Positions 1 to 9,103 are shown, numbered from the stretch's first letter. The stretch: 64,000 nucleotides of DNA from Oceanobacillus luteolus (GCF_023715655.1 NZ_JAMBON010000009.1:1-64000); one strand, 5' to 3'. Notes: generated by a model from the sequence alone, not told the origin. Numbers and translations are program-made.

Positions 1-114
1 CGCTCGTTCCACAGACGTCACCCCGAAGGGATCAGTCTGCTTCCCGCGCTCGACTTGCATGTATTAGGCACGCCGCCAGCGTTCGTCCTGAGCCAAGATC
101 AAACTCTCCATAAA
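1..114 (-). rRNA. 16S ribosomal RNA, 5' end (partial)
   Basis: Read on the minus strand, this is the start of a bacterial 16S rRNA: the conserved 5' sequence GAGTTTGATCTTGGCTCAGG, then the invariant ACGAACGCTGGCGGCG segment and the start of variable region V1. The gene runs off the left edge of the window, so only about 110 nt are visible. The mature 5' end is placed near position 114 by analogy with Bacillus. The base after GATC is T, where the universal 27F primer site has A or C. Confidence 0.97.
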
Positions 115-140
115 AGTGTTTGAAAAACTTAGCTTTTGTT

Positions 141-238
141 TAACAAGAAAACGGGGTTTTCTTGTTAAGTTTATGCTTGGCCACTCACGTGACCTTGCTT
201 GACATACTGGTTGTTTTGTTCAGTTTTCAAAGAGCAAA
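141..238 (-). promoter_or_regulatory. rrn leader with boxA antitermination element and processing hairpin
   Basis: On the minus strand upstream of the 16S gene is the conserved Bacillus rRNA leader element TGCTCTTTGAAAACTGAAC (about 218-236), containing the boxA-like sequence used for Nus-dependent antitermination. Downstream at 142-166 is an 11-bp perfect stem (AACAAGAAAAC / GTTTTCTTGTT) with a short G-rich loop, probably part of the processed leader. The leader assignment follows its position and similarity to known rrn leaders. Confidence 0.8.
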
Positions 239-266
239 TATTTGCCTCCGCAGAAGCAACTTTATA

Positions 267-296
267 AATGTATCACATAAGGTCTCTCTTTGTCAA
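267..296 (-). promoter_or_regulatory. rrn promoter P2 (probable)
   Basis: A consensus -35 TTGACA lies at 291-296 on the minus strand, with TACATT at 267-272 (18-bp spacer) as the best -10. The -10 is weak, so the exact start is uncertain. The tandem position relative to P1 supports it. Confidence 0.5.
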
Positions 297-355
297 CATC
301 TTTTTTAATAGATATTTATTAAAATATGTTTGCAAAGAATTAACCTTGGATTTAC

Positions 356-384
356 AGTATAGCATTAGCCTTATAAAGTGTCAA
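356..384 (-). promoter_or_regulatory. rrn promoter P1
   Basis: On the minus strand there is TTGACA (379-384), a 17-bp spacer and TATACT (356-361), a near-perfect sigma-A promoter pointing at the 16S gene. It is the upstream one of a tandem pair, the usual arrangement for Bacillus rRNA operons. Confidence 0.8.
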
Positions 385-423
385 CATAAAAAACTCATAT
401 TTTCGCAGGATTATACATCTTTT

Positions 424-1188
424 TTAATAGAATTTACTAGCGTCATATTCTCTCGCTTCTTTCCATTCCGTGTGTAAGGCAGTCCATCTACCATCTTCAT
501 AATACCAAAGCGTTTCAATCACACCTAAACCATCAGCATGATAAGCCCCGCTAACTTGTTTATAGCTTTTCAATCCAAACCCTTGTTGCTCGCTTATCTC
601 AAACGGTTCATAGAAAGCTATAGGATCAACCATAAGCTCAGTTCTTTTCAGCAATTTACCATGTTCATCAAAAATACCAAGTCGAATATAGTCGTCTTTC
701 CTATCCTCTACATTTAACACGATAGGTTTTGTATTAGGTGCAATCTCTATTACCGCTTGAAAACCATCTTTAAAATATCCTTTTACATAAACCTGTTCAG
801 GTAAGGGCATGTTTGTTAATTCATCGTTAGCCAACGAATCAAGACGTGTTGTATACAGTCCCCCACTTCCACCTGTAGGGCTTTGATAGAATATATCACT
901 AATACCATCATGATTTAAATCAAAAAACTGGATAACCGGATCGTAACCACCTTGATAATTAATTCTCCATTCTTTTTCACCAGAACGGATGACAGAAAAA
1001 ATATCTCTATAATATACTGTTTCAGGACTAAACAGGACTCCATATAATTCAACTTTATCTAATTGACCGTCACCAGTGACATCCTCTTCAAAATCATTAA
1101 GAAGAATAGGCTCAGTTTCACTAGCCTCCACATCATATGCATGGAAAAACAAAAATGGTACTGTCAATAGAAGAAATATAGTCTTCAT
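424..1188 (-). CDS. secreted protein of unknown function with FG-GAP/VCBS-like repeats
   Basis: Encodes about 254 residues. The N-terminus is a short signal peptide (MKTIFLLLTVPFLFFHAYDVEA) with no lipobox, so the protein is probably exported or wall-associated. Two calcium-loop-like motifs, DVTGDGQLDKVEL near residue 36 and DLNHDGISDI near residue 91, resemble the Asp-rich loops of FG-GAP/VCBS repeats, and two more weakly similar segments follow. No catalytic motif is visible. A GTG six bases upstream (1192-1194) is also open, but the AGGGG ribosome binding site at 1196-1200 is spaced correctly only for the ATG at 1186-1188. The gene is transcribed toward the rRNA operon with no clear terminator between. 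I do not recognise a named family; function unknown. Confidence 0.75.
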   Translation of the reverse strand: MKTIFLLLTVPFLFFHAYDVEASETEPILLNDFEEDVTGDGQLDKVELYGVLFSPETVYYRDIFSVIRSGEKEWRINYQGGYDPVIQFFDLNHDGISDIFYQSPTGGSGGLYTTRLDSLANDELTNMPLPEQVYVKGYFKDGFQAVIEIAPNTKPIVLNVEDRKDDYIRLGIFDEHGKLLKRTELMVDPIAFYEPFEISEQQGFGLKSYKQVSGAYHADGLGVIETLWYYEDGRWTALHTEWKEAREYDASKFY

Positions 1189-1308
1189 CCTCACTCCCCT
1201 TTTCCCTGTAAACTGTCATTGATAGGATGTGTGTCTTAGTTGCAAGCTATACATCAAAAACGTAAAATGTTAGATGAAATAAATCTAACTATAGGAAGGA
1301 AAATATAT

Positions 1309-1620
1309 ATGGCCCATATTAAAGAAGTCACTACTGATGAAGTAGAAGAAATGTTACATAAAGAATCAGATGTTATCCTTATCGATGTGAGGGAAGATGA
1401 AGAAGTTGCGCAAGGTATGATTGAGGGTGCTCTTCATATCCCTTTGAATCAAATCCCAGAAAAAGCAGAGTCGCTTGATAAAACAAAAGAGTATATCTTA
1501 GTATGCCGTTCTGGAGCAAGAAGTTTAAACGCTGCACTATATATGGAAGAGAAAGGATTCCATGTTTCCAATATGGTAGGCGGGATGTTAGATTGGAATG
1601 GCGAAGTTATTATTAAGTAA
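1309..1620 (+). CDS. rhodanese-like domain protein
   Basis: A single-domain rhodanese of 103 residues. The fold starts with the strand-helix MAHIKEVTTDEVEEML, then VILIDVREDEE, and the active-site loop VCRSGARS carries the catalytic cysteine in the sulfurtransferase position. Such proteins accept sulfane sulfur from thiosulfate or a persulfide donor; the physiological donor cannot be read from sequence. The reading frame opens at 1240, but the AGGAAGG site at about 1293-1299 fits the ATG at 1309. It converges on leuS with a shared terminator between. No partner gene is adjacent, so the role is probably general sulfur handling. Confidence 0.85.
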   Translation: MAHIKEVTTDEVEEMLHKESDVILIDVREDEEVAQGMIEGALHIPLNQIPEKAESLDKTKEYILVCRSGARSLNAALYMEEKGFHVSNMVGGMLDWNGEVIIK

Positions 1621-1625
1621 AAAAT

Positions 1626-1669
1626 AAAAGCTTTCTCCCCCTGTTTAAAGGGGAAGAAAAGCTTTTTTT
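1626..1669. terminator. bidirectional intrinsic terminator between rhodanese gene and leuS
   Basis: Inverted repeat AAAAGCTTTCTCCCC ... GGGGAAGAAAAGCTTT followed by a T run on the plus strand and preceded by A-rich sequence. It can serve both converging genes. Confidence 0.75.
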
Positions 1670-1733
1670 ACTAGATATTATTAAATTTTCTGTGTGTAGA
1701 TAATCAAACGAGTATACCACGTCCGTGGGGCGT

Positions 1734-4148
1734 TTAATTTGCAACAATATTAACGAGCTTATCCGGAACGACAATGACTTTCCTTACTGTCTTTCCTTCT
1801 ATCCATTCTTGAATTACTTCATCTTTAAGTGCTATAGTTTCCAACTCATCTTTTGAAATTCCCCGAGGAACATTTACTTTGGATCGAACTTTACCCATCA
1901 CTTGCAAGACTACTTCGATTTCGTCTTCAATTAATTTGGATTCATCATGCTCCGGCCAAGGTTCATAGGTAATTGTATTATCATTATTTAACTTCTCCCA
2001 AAGCTCTTCACCTAAGTGCGGTGCAATCGGATAAAGCATCTTGACGAATCCTTCAGCGTATTTCTTAGGGATACGATCCACTTTATAAGCTTCATTGATA
2101 AACACCATCAGTTGGGATATTCCCGTGTTGAAATGGAGATTTTCATAATCTATTGTTACTTTCTTAACCGTTTCGTGATAAACCTTATCCAGCTTCTCGT
2201 TATCTTCGTCCACTATTTTTTCTGATAAACTTCCATCTTCATTTACAAATAATCGCCAAACTCTGTCCAAGAAACGTCGGGCTCCATCAAGTCCTGTAGT
2301 TGACCAGGCAACAGATGCATCAAGTGGTCCCATGAACATTTCATATAGACGTAATGTATCCGCACCATGAGAATGTACAATATCATCAGGGTTAACGACA
2401 TTTCCTTTTGACTTACTCATTTTCTCATTACCTTCACCAAGTATCATGCCTTGGTTATATAGCTTTTGGAACGGTTCTTTAGTTGGCACTACACCTAGAT
2501 CATATAAGAACTTATGCCAGAATCTTGCATACAACAAGTGAAGAACCGCGTGTTCAGCTCCACCAATATATAAATCAACCGGCATCCATTCTTCTAATGC
2601 CTTTGGATCAGCAAGTTGTTCTGTATTATGCGGATCAATATATCGTAAGAAATACCAAGAACTTCCTGCCCACTGTGGCATCGTATTTGTTTCTCTACGG
2701 CCTTTCATCCCGGTTTCAGGATCAACGACATTCACCCAATCTTCTGCATTGGCAAGCGGGGACTCACCTGTACCGGAAGGTTTGATTTCATCAATAACAG
2801 GCAACTCTAATGGAAGTTCTTCTTCAGGAACAGCAGTCATACTTCCATCTTCCCAATGGATAATCGGGATAGGCTCTCCCCAGTAACGTTGTCTTGCAAA
2901 CAACCAGTCACGGAGACGATACGTGATTTTCTTTTCACCTTTACCGTTTTCTACAAGCCAGTCAATCATTTTAGTGATTGCTTCATCTTTCCCTAAACCA
3001 TTAAGGAAATCGGAGTTGACGTGTGGGCCATCACCAACATAAGCTTCTTTAGAGATATCTCCTCCACTGACCACTTCTATGATCGGCAGGTCGAACTTCG
3101 TTGCGAATTCATAGTCCCGTTCATCGTGAGCCGGAACAGCCATGATCGCACCGGTTCCATAAGACATGAGTACATAATCCGCTACCCAAATCGGAATTCT
3201 TTCATTATTTACAGGATTAATTGCATATGCACCAGTGAAAACTCCAGTTTTATCTTTTGCCAAATCTGTTCTTTCTAAATCGGACTTTTTCTGAACCTCA
3301 TCTAGATACGTATCAACTGCTTGTTTTTGTTCAGAAGTTGTTATTTCAGCTACAAATGGATGCTCTGGAGCAAGCACTGCATATGTCGCACCAAATAAAG
3401 TATCTGGTCTAGTTGTAAATACCGTGAATTCTTTATCATGACCGTCTATGGTAAACGTCACTTCGGCACCTTCCGAACGGCCAATCCAGTTGCGCTGCAT
3501 TTCTTTTAGACTTTCCGGCCAATCCAAATCATCTAAATCCTCCAGTAGACGATCTGCATAAGCAGTAATTTTCAACATCCACTGTTTCATCGGTTTACGG
3601 ATAACTGGATGTCCACCACGCTCACTTTTTCCATCAATCACTTCTTCATTGGCGAGTACTGTACCAAGTGCTGGACACCAGTTCACCGGCACCTCGTCGA
3701 TGTATGCTAGACCTTTCTCATATAATTTCACAAAAATCCACTGTGTCCATTTATAGTAATTCGGATCAGTCGTGTTGATTTCACGATCCCAATCATAAGA
3801 AAAACCTAGCTCTTTAATTTGACGTTTGAATGTTGCGATGTTTTTTTCCGTAAACTCAGCGGGACTGTTTCCAGTATCAAGCGCATATTGTTCCGCCGGA
3901 AGACCAAAAGCATCCCATCCCATTGGGTGTAGTACTTCATAGCCTTGCATCCGTTTCATTCGGGAAATGATGTCCGTTGCGGTATATCCCTCCGGATGTC
4001 CTACGTGCAGACCTGAACCAGACGGATAAGGGAACATATCCAATGCATAGAACTTCTTTTTATCCGAATACGTCTCTGTTTTAAACGTTTTATTTTCTTC
4101 CCAGAATTTTTGCCATTTCTTTTCTACTTCCGCATGCTTATAACTCAT
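1734..4148 (-). CDS. leuS: leucyl-tRNA synthetase
   Basis: Charges tRNA-Leu with leucine in the cytoplasm. The 804-residue length is typical of bacterial LeuRS. Class I signatures are present: the HIGH-type motif as [12 protein letters not shown] near residue 47 and the KMSKS loop as KMSKSKGN around residue 575. Between them lies the CP1 editing domain with its threonine-rich signature [12 protein letters not shown]. The frame opens 18 bases further upstream, but AAGGAGG at about 4157-4163 fits the ATG at 4146-4148 ([12 protein letters not shown]). The gene is preceded by a full T-box leader with a leucine specifier and a consensus promoter, so expression should respond to uncharged tRNA-Leu. 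Confidence 0.98.
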   Translation of the reverse strand: MSYKHAEVEKKWQKFWEENKTFKTETYSDKKKFYALDMFPYPSGSGLHVGHPEGYTATDIISRMKRMQGYEVLHPMGWDAFGLPAEQYALDTGNSPAEFTEKNIATFKRQIKELGFSYDWDREINTTDPNYYKWTQWIFVKLYEKGLAYIDEVPVNWCPALGTVLANEEVIDGKSERGGHPVIRKPMKQWMLKITAYADRLLEDLDDLDWPESLKEMQRNWIGRSEGAEVTFTIDGHDKEFTVFTTRPDTLFGATYAVLAPEHPFVAEITTSEQKQAVDTYLDEVQKKSDLERTDLAKDKTGVFTGAYAINPVNNERIPIWVADYVLMSYGTGAIMAVPAHDERDYEFATKFDLPIIEVVSGGDISKEAYVGDGPHVNSDFLNGLGKDEAITKMIDWLVENGKGEKKITYRLRDWLFARQRYWGEPIPIIHWEDGSMTAVPEEELPLELPVIDEIKPSGTGESPLANAEDWVNVVDPETGMKGRRETNTMPQWAGSSWYFLRYIDPHNTEQLADPKALEEWMPVDLYIGGAEHAVLHLLYARFWHKFLYDLGVVPTKEPFQKLYNQGMILGEGNEKMSKSKGNVVNPDDIVHSHGADTLRLYEMFMGPLDASVAWSTTGLDGARRFLDRVWRLFVNEDGSLSEKIVDEDNEKLDKVYHETVKKVTIDYENLHFNTGISQLMVFINEAYKVDRIPKKYAEGFVKMLYPIAPHLGEELWEKLNNDNTITYEPWPEHDESKLIEDEIEVVLQVMGKVRSKVNVPRGISKDELETIALKDEVIQEWIEGKTVRKVIVVPDKLVNIVAN

Positions 4149-4193
4149 GCTGTGACCCTCCTTCATAAAAACCCTTTACATTACAAAATAATA

Positions 4194-4440
4194 AAAAAAG
4201 CCACTCATCCCTATAAAAGGGACGAGAAGCTTTGTTTCCCGCGGTACCACCCGAATTAGCTCATTTGAGCTCACTTTCATCTTTAACGCAAGATTTACGG
4301 CAGAAGTTACTCCATTCACTCCCGCAACTTATAGGTGAGTTCATAAACACGACATAAGCAGCTTCCACCACCCGCTGCCTCTCTATATACGTCTGTATTT
4401 ACTACTATTCCTATTCATCGTTTTTTATCGTAATAATTAT
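4194..4440 (-). promoter_or_regulatory. T-box leader (tRNA-Leu sensing) with terminator
   Basis: On the minus strand, the T-box sequence GGGTGGTACCGCG (about 4240-4252) precedes a strong terminator, GCTTCTCGTCCC ... GGGATGAGTGGC plus a T run (about 4194-4231). The variable base of the TGGT motif is T, which pairs with the discriminator A expected for tRNA-Leu. In the Stem I region, the sequence GAACTCACC places a CTC leucine specifier codon at 4337-4339. Uncharged tRNA-Leu should stabilise the antiterminator and turn leuS on. Stem boundaries are approximate. Confidence 0.95.
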
Positions 4441-4445
4441 ATCGA

Positions 4446-4474
4446 ATTATAATGAATTACAAGATTATTGTCAA
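4446..4474 (-). promoter_or_regulatory. leuS promoter, consensus sigma-A
   Basis: Minus-strand TTGACA (4469-4474), a spacer of exactly 17 bp and TATAAT (4446-4451), matching consensus at all twelve positions. The predicted start is close to 4439, directly at the beginning of the T-box leader. Confidence 0.92.
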
Positions 4475-4521
4475 GATAAGCCAAATGTTCTATCCTTAAT
4501 CTCAGAAAGGAAGAATCAGAT

Positions 4522-5088
4522 ATGTTAAAGAACATCTTACATTATGCCCATTATTTGCTTGAGCAAACATTGAAACCAGGCGAAATTACAATCGACGCAA
4601 CTTGCGGAAACGGAAACGACACTCTATACTTGGCGGAACTAGTCGGCAAGGACGGGAAAGTACTCGCATTTGATATTCAAGAACAGGCGATTCATACGAC
4701 GAAAAAAAGACTAAATGAAGCCGGAATCAATCACGTTACACTCATCCAAGAAAGTCACGAATACGTCGATCGATTCTTGGGAGAGTCCGAACAGATCGGT
4801 GCTGCAATCTTCAATTTAGGATATTTGCCACGAAGTGATAAAACAATTATCACCGAAAGCAAATCAACGATACCTGCAGTCGAGAAAATACTGACTAAAT
4901 TAAGGCATGAAGGACTTCTTGTTCTCGTTGTCTACCATGGTCATAAAGGTGGTAAAGAAGAAAAAGACGCTCTCTTGCAATATGTTACTCAGCTTGATCA
5001 AAAAAAGTACCATGTTCTTCAGTATCAATTTATCAACCAAAAGAACAATCCGCCATTTTTGCTCGCAATCGAAAAGCTAACCGATTAA
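4522..5088 (+). CDS. mnmM: tRNA 5-aminomethyl-2-thiouridine methyltransferase family (YtqB/MnmM)
   Basis: A 188-residue class I SAM-dependent methyltransferase. Motif I is visible as IDATCGNGNDTLYLAELV near residue 25, followed by the acidic VLAFDIQ strand and the NLGYLPRSDK segment near residue 97 that is characteristic of YtqB. In Bacillus, YtqB (MnmM) methylates the aminomethyl group at U34 of certain tRNAs, the last step of mnm5s2U formation. It is divergent from leuS, which also neighbours ytqB in Bacillus subtilis. The ribosome binding site is AAAGGAAG. The family call is firm; the substrate rests on published work on YtqB orthologues. Confidence 0.88.
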   Translation: MLKNILHYAHYLLEQTLKPGEITIDATCGNGNDTLYLAELVGKDGKVLAFDIQEQAIHTTKKRLNEAGINHVTLIQESHEYVDRFLGESEQIGAAIFNLGYLPRSDKTIITESKSTIPAVEKILTKLRHEGLLVLVVYHGHKGGKEEKDALLQYVTQLDQKKYHVLQYQFINQKNNPPFLLAIEKLTD

Positions 5089-5095
5089 ATGATAT

Positions 5096-5131
5096 AGCAG
5101 GCCAATCATTTACGATTGGCCTGCTATATAA
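5096..5131. terminator. hairpin between convergent mnmM and DUF1801 genes
   Basis: A near-perfect inverted repeat, TAGCAGGCCAATC / GATTGGCCTGCTA, with a short loop lies between the two converging stop codons. It lacks a strong T run on either side, but its place and stem strength suggest a bidirectional terminator. Confidence 0.6.
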
Positions 5132-5134
5132 ATC

Positions 5135-5557
5135 TTAAGAAACATCATATCTTTCTTTTACAGTCTGAACAGTATCTTTAATAATTTTTTCCAATACATT
5201 CGTATCTATGTCTTCGATCTTATTCACATAAATACAAGCCTTACCCATTTTAAACTTACCAAATTTCTCCAGCAGCTCCTGCGGCTTCTCATCATCCATA
5301 ACGATGTATAAGCTATGTCTTGCCTTCCTTGGAGAAAAGGCAACTACCGGAGCATCGCCTTCATGTCCAGAATCATACTTATAATGATAGGAACCGAAAC
5401 CAATTATACTTGGGCCCCACATTTTTGCTTGTTTACCTGTCACCTGTGTGAATATATCCAAGAAACGATATGCATCCTCGCGACGCTTTGGGTGCTCTAC
5501 GGATTCAATAAATTCAATAACGTCCCGATCATTTTCTTTGGTCTTCAACTCGTACAT
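5135..5557 (-). CDS. DUF1801 (YdhG-like) domain protein
   Basis: A 140-residue cytoplasmic protein with no membrane segment. It contains the DUF1801 pattern: an N-terminal helix region with HPKRREDAYRFLDIF, then KMWGPSIIGFGSYHYKY and VVAFSPRKARHSLYI, which form the beta-rich core of this iron-chaperone-like or YdhG-like fold. Function is unknown for most members and nothing in the context adds to it. The start is the ATG with a GGGGGTAGG ribosome binding site. It is transcribed toward mnmM and is downstream of ytpB on the same strand, but 67 bp apart, so co-transcription is possible and unproven. Confidence 0.8.
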   Translation of the reverse strand: MYELKTKENDRDVIEFIESVEHPKRREDAYRFLDIFTQVTGKQAKMWGPSIIGFGSYHYKYDSGHEGDAPVVAFSPRKARHSLYIVMDDEKPQELLEKFGKFKMGKACIYVNKIEDIDTNVLEKIIKDTVQTVKERYDVS

Positions 5558-5624
5558 TAAAACCTACCCCCTATTATACATAGCTTTTTATACAAGCTTA
5601 TAACGGATTGTCCTATTTTGCCAC

Positions 5625-6671
5625 TCAATTATAAATTCTAATATTATAGTGGAGGAATGCGCCTCTAATTCCAGAGGTTTTCAACAATGTCCTCCTTACT
5701 CGACTACCATTTTTCAGTGACTTCACTTTTCCATCACTTAAATACAGTGCAACGAGCCCTTTTGGAATGAATTGATGGAATTCAGGATCAGGCAGGACCT
5801 GCAACCGTTCTTCCGCCATTAGAAGAAAATATTGTATCCGCTCCACTAATTGAACATCATCACGATAAAAACTGCAGAAATTCAAGTCCCCTTCCTTTTC
5901 ATCCTCTTCCTGGTCAATATAATAATCAAGTAAAATATGTAAGCCTTGTACAGCAGGAAAATAACTATAAATAATTTTCTCTGCTAAAGTTTTTGTCAGT
6001 TTACCAGACAATGTGTAAGATACTAAACAAAAAATTCCTATCGTTGAACCAGACACAGCAGCAAACTCGTACCAACTTAATCCAAGGGCTTTCTCTCTAT
6101 TCTCCAAATACCATTTTACCAGTCGTGGTACTCTTTCATCCATCTTTACATGTTTATGCACTTGGAGGTCTGCATATAAACCTTCTAACATTAAACAATA
6201 ATCACGACAGAGCCCATAGGCTTCTGCATTATCCAAAACACCCTGACATGTAAGTACTAGTTCAGTCAAATATCCTCCATCTTCTTGCTCTTCGCGATAT
6301 GTATAATAGTTTTTTACCGGAGCACCAGGGATCAAAGCATCTTTCATCGCTTCATGTAACATACGAAAATCCTTCGGGTCCAACGATGTACTACGATCAC
6401 AAAGATTATCCAAGTAGTCACTGATTGTCTGATAAGCGACAATAAACCGGATTGCTTCTTTACAATGTCTGCCAGCTAGTAATGCAAATACACCCCCACC
6501 CTGGCAGTGGAACGTTTTGGAATGAATACTTGCTAGTGCTTGTTTTCTCAGCTCCTCGTCTGGAATCGCCTGCGCCCTTTTCTTCCAATAATCCAGTTCT
6601 TCATCTATTAGGGGGAATAACTTGTTAAAAACATTGTCCAGTAATCCAAATGCCGAATTTGGTACATGCAT
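5625..6671 (-). CDS. ytpB: tetraprenyl-beta-curcumene synthase (YtpB family, DUF2600)
   Basis: A 348-residue all-helical terpene synthase of the YtpB family, which in Bacillus cyclises tetraprenyl (C35) diphosphate to tetraprenyl-beta-curcumene, a precursor of sesquarterpenes. The metal-binding Asp-rich region is visible as ISDYLDNLCDRS near residue 85, and the family N-terminus (EELDYWKKRAQAIPDEELRKQAL) is intact. The ribosome binding site TGGAGG is 10 nt from the ATG. In B. subtilis ytpB sits close to leuS and ytqB, as here. The substrate is assigned from characterised family members. No dedicated C35 prenyltransferase gene is visible next to it. Confidence 0.88.
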   Translation of the reverse strand: MHVPNSAFGLLDNVFNKLFPLIDEELDYWKKRAQAIPDEELRKQALASIHSKTFHCQGGGVFALLAGRHCKEAIRFIVAYQTISDYLDNLCDRSTSLDPKDFRMLHEAMKDALIPGAPVKNYYTYREEQEDGGYLTELVLTCQGVLDNAEAYGLCRDYCLMLEGLYADLQVHKHVKMDERVPRLVKWYLENREKALGLSWYEFAAVSGSTIGIFCLVSYTLSGKLTKTLAEKIIYSYFPAVQGLHILLDYYIDQEEDEKEGDLNFCSFYRDDVQLVERIQYFLLMAEERLQVLPDPEFHQFIPKGLVALYLSDGKVKSLKNGSRVRRTLLKTSGIRGAFLHYNIRIYN

Positions 6672-6773
6672 TTGTCATAGCCTCCACATAGTTTCGTTAT
6701 TCTAATCCATTTTGATATACTATCCTTATATTATCTACATACTTATGAAAATAATACAAGGGAGCGTTAAAGA

Positions 6774-7298
6774 ATGATTGATCATTATCAAGGGGTCTAT
6801 CCAACTATTCATGAATCCGTTTTTGTAGCTAAAAATGCAGTGATTATAGGGGATGTAACGATTGATGAAGAATCAAGCATATGGTTCCACGTAGTCATCC
6901 GCGGAGATTTGTCTCCTACTCGTATCGGGAAACGAGTAAGTATACAAGATCTCACTGTATTACACCAAAGTCCAAATACCCCCCTTATCATTGAAGATGA
7001 TGTTACAATCGGGCATCAGGTTACTTTGCATTCATCAATCATTAGAAAAAATGCGTTAATTGGTATGGGAGCAATTGTACTGGACGGAGCAGAAGTTGGT
7101 GAGAATGCTTTTGTTGCAGCGGGTAGTCTCGTACCACCTGGTAAAAAAATCCCTCCGAACACCTTATATATGGGGAATCCAGCAAAATTCGCAAGAGAAC
7201 TCACGGAAGCAGATTATCAGGAGATGGAGCGGGTCCGAAAGTCATATGTGGAAAAAGGTAAATATTATAAAGAACATACAAGTTTAGGCAGAATATAA
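6774..7298 (+). CDS. gamma-carbonic anhydrase-like hexapeptide-repeat protein (YtoA)
   Basis: A 174-residue left-handed beta-helix protein built from hexapeptide repeats, for example AVIIGDVTIDEESSIWFHVVIRGD and GAIVLDGAEVGENAFVAAGSLV. It carries histidines in LHQS, IGHQVTLHSS positions expected to bind zinc (or iron) between subunits of a trimer. The length and the C-terminal helix match the gamma-CA/YtoA family. Whether it hydrates CO2 or is an inactive relative cannot be told. It is transcribed divergently from ytpB with a GGGAGCG ribosome binding site, and converges on metK with a terminator between. Confidence 0.87.
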   Translation: MIDHYQGVYPTIHESVFVAKNAVIIGDVTIDEESSIWFHVVIRGDLSPTRIGKRVSIQDLTVLHQSPNTPLIIEDDVTIGHQVTLHSSIIRKNALIGMGAIVLDGAEVGENAFVAAGSLVPPGKKIPPNTLYMGNPAKFARELTEADYQEMERVRKSYVEKGKYYKEHTSLGRI

Positions 7299-7304
7299 GA
7301 AAAA

Positions 7305-7334
7305 GAGCTGTCCGGCTAATCCCTGACAGCTCCT
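7305..7334 (-). terminator. metK terminator
   Basis: GAGCTGTC ... GACAGCTC inverted repeat. On the minus strand the stem is followed directly by TTTTTC, so it fits best as the end of the metK transcript, although it may also stop the converging YtoA transcript. Confidence 0.75.
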
Positions 7335-7340
7335 ACTATT

Positions 7341-8540
7341 TTATTCTTCATTAACTATTTTTTGTAAGTCCTCTACCTTATCTAAACTTTCCCAAGGGAA
7401 GTTAATATCCGTTCTGCCAAAATGTCCATAAACAGCGGTATTCTTATAGATCGGCCTTCTTAAATCAAGCATTTGAATAAGACCTGCGGGACGAAGATCG
7501 AATAGTTTTCTAACTGCTTTCACGAGTAATGCTTCGCTAAATTGACTTGTGCCAAACGTATCAATACTTATAGATACAGGTTCAGCTACACCGATTGCAT
7601 AAGCAAGCTGGACTTCACATTTATCCGCAAGGCCTGCCGCCACAATATTCTTCGCAACATAACGAGCCGCGTACGCTCCTGAACGGTCCACTTTTGTCGG
7701 GTCTTTTCCACTGAAAGCGCCCCCGCCATGACGAGCATATCCACCATAAGTGTCGACAATAATTTTTCTCCCCGTTAAACCTACATCACCCTGAGGACCA
7801 CCGAGCACGAAACGACCAGATGGATTAATGAAATATTTCGTTGCTTCATCCAGCAACTCATTAGGTACCACCGGTTTAATAACATGTTCAAGAATATCTG
7901 ATTCAATTTGTTCGTTTGAAACTTCATCATGATGCTGCGTAGATACTACAATCGTATCCACACGAATCGGTTGGTTATTCTCATCGTATTCAATGGTGAC
8001 TTGTGTTTTTCCATCAGGTCTTAAATAGTCTAACACTCTATTTTTTCTTACATCAGCTAAACGTTTTGCTAGTTTGTGTGATAAGTTGATGGGAAGCGGC
8101 ATATATTCTTCTGTTTCATTTGAAGCATACCCAAACATCAACCCTTGGTCACCTGCTCCAATAGCTTCTACTTCCTCTTCCATCTTCCCTTGCCGTGCTT
8201 CAAGTGCTTTATTTACACCGCCGGCGATATCCGGGGACTGTTCATCGATAGCTGTAATGACAGCACAAGTCTCCGAGTCAAATCCATATTTAGCCCTTGT
8301 ATATCCAATTTCTTTTATTGTTTGGCGTACGATTTGAGGTATATCCACATATGTCTTTGTAGAGATTTCCCCCGCAACAAACACCATTCCAGTTGTTACT
8401 ACTGTTTCACAGGCTACACGAGCTTCAGGATCATTTTTTAAAATTTCATCTAGAATTGCATCCGAAATTTGGTCGGACATTTTATCAGGATGTCCTTCAG
8501 TTACAGACTCTGAGGTAAATAAACGACGATTTCCAGCCAT
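7341..8540 (-). CDS. metK: S-adenosylmethionine synthetase
   Basis: Makes S-adenosylmethionine from methionine and ATP in the cytoplasm. The 399 residues contain the family signatures [12 protein letters not shown] (near residue 117) and [16 protein letters not shown] (near residue 273), plus the N-terminal [13 protein letters not shown]. The gene is under a SAM-I riboswitch. Unusually, more than 300 nt separate the riboswitch terminator from the start codon, and most of that gap is a GC-richer repeat element (8593-8806). The start has the ribosome binding site GGAGAG a few bases upstream of ATGGCTGG. Confidence 0.98.
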   Translation of the reverse strand: MAGNRRLFTSESVTEGHPDKMSDQISDAILDEILKNDPEARVACETVVTTGMVFVAGEISTKTYVDIPQIVRQTIKEIGYTRAKYGFDSETCAVITAIDEQSPDIAGGVNKALEARQGKMEEEVEAIGAGDQGLMFGYASNETEEYMPLPINLSHKLAKRLADVRKNRVLDYLRPDGKTQVTIEYDENNQPIRVDTIVVSTQHHDEVSNEQIESDILEHVIKPVVPNELLDEATKYFINPSGRFVLGGPQGDVGLTGRKIIVDTYGGYARHGGGAFSGKDPTKVDRSGAYAARYVAKNIVAAGLADKCEVQLAYAIGVAEPVSISIDTFGTSQFSEALLVKAVRKLFDLRPAGLIQMLDLRRPIYKNTAVYGHFGRTDINFPWESLDKVEDLQKIVNEE

Positions 8541-8592
8541 AGGGCTTGTTCTCTCCTTTGTATAAAATGTAACGGAACCTGTTATTCAAAGG

Positions 8593-8806
8593 CCAAGGCG
8601 TAAGCGCCCGTTTAGGGACGTTCAGACTGCGCCCCACAGGACGTGGGGTGGTTTGACGTTGCCCCAGGATGGGGCGTTCTTAGTCGAACTTCCCTTCCCT
8701 TTCAGAGATAAAGGAAACACGACGAACGAAGAGAGTCGATGTTGACTTATCGTACGGAGGGACGGGAAGTCTGGGCAGTCCCTGGGCGCTGGAGCCGGAC
8801 GAGGCT
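8593..8806. repeat. intergenic repeat element (type copy) in the metK leader
   Basis: A GC-richer block in an AT-rich intergenic region, bounded by imperfect inverted ends GGCGTAAGCGCCC (8597-8609) and GGGCGCTGGAGCC (8784-8796). Inside are further hairpins, CCCCAC/GTGGGG (8632-8648) and GCCCCAGGATGGGGC (8661-8675). Fourteen bases, GGCGTTCTTAGTCG (8673-8686), recur inverted in the element at 31275. No open reading frame fits. It resembles the miniature non-coding repeats scattered through Bacillaceae genomes. It lies between the SAM riboswitch terminator and metK, so it is transcribed when metK is on. Confidence 0.65.
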
Positions 8807-8862
8807 ATACCTGTCTAATTATCCACATATAGTAAAATTAAATTACCTATGCAAATAAAATA

Positions 8863-8893
8863 AAAACCTTTCCACATACATGAGGAAAGGTAA
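8863..8893 (-). terminator. SAM riboswitch terminator
   Basis: Minus-strand CCTTTCC ... GGAAAGG followed by a TTTTTATTTT run. It lies immediately downstream of the SAM-I aptamer and is the expression platform's terminator. Confidence 0.9.
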
Positions 8894-8905
8894 GACAGCC
8901 TTTCA

Positions 8906-9010
8906 CTCTTATTGATCAAGGTTTTACCTTGCATCAGGTTAGCACCTTTCACGAGATGTGAGGTTGCTGGGCTTCATCGGGTCTGTCCCTCCGCCGACTC
9001 TGAATAAGAG
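8906..9010 (-). promoter_or_regulatory. SAM-I riboswitch (S-box) aptamer
   Basis: The minus strand carries the S-box core: GGCGGAGGGACAGACCCGAT, GAAGCCCAGCAACCT, AAGGTGCTAA and a closing P1 stem formed by CTCTTATT (9003-9010) and AATAAGAG (8906-8913). The SAM-binding internal loops are conserved. High SAM should favour the terminator at 8863-8893 and shut off metK. Confidence 0.97.
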
Positions 9011-9074
9011 AGGATCCACTCTAAATTACATATAAAAATAGCATATGCAAAAAAATGATTTTGTATCGTGGGTT

Positions 9075-9103
9075 AGTATAGCATACGTGAAAAAAACTGG
9101 CAA
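9075..9103 (-). promoter_or_regulatory. metK promoter
   Basis: Minus-strand TTGCCA (9098-9103), a 17-bp spacer and TATACT (9075-9080) with an extended TG one base before the -10. It starts transcription about 60 nt ahead of the SAM-I aptamer. Confidence 0.82.

Noticed and set aside
8593-8806. Considered as an insertion sequence or a small structured RNA gene
   Set aside because: Too short for a transposase and without coding potential; termini resemble other intergenic repeats, so it is reported as a repeat and not as a mobile element or named RNA.
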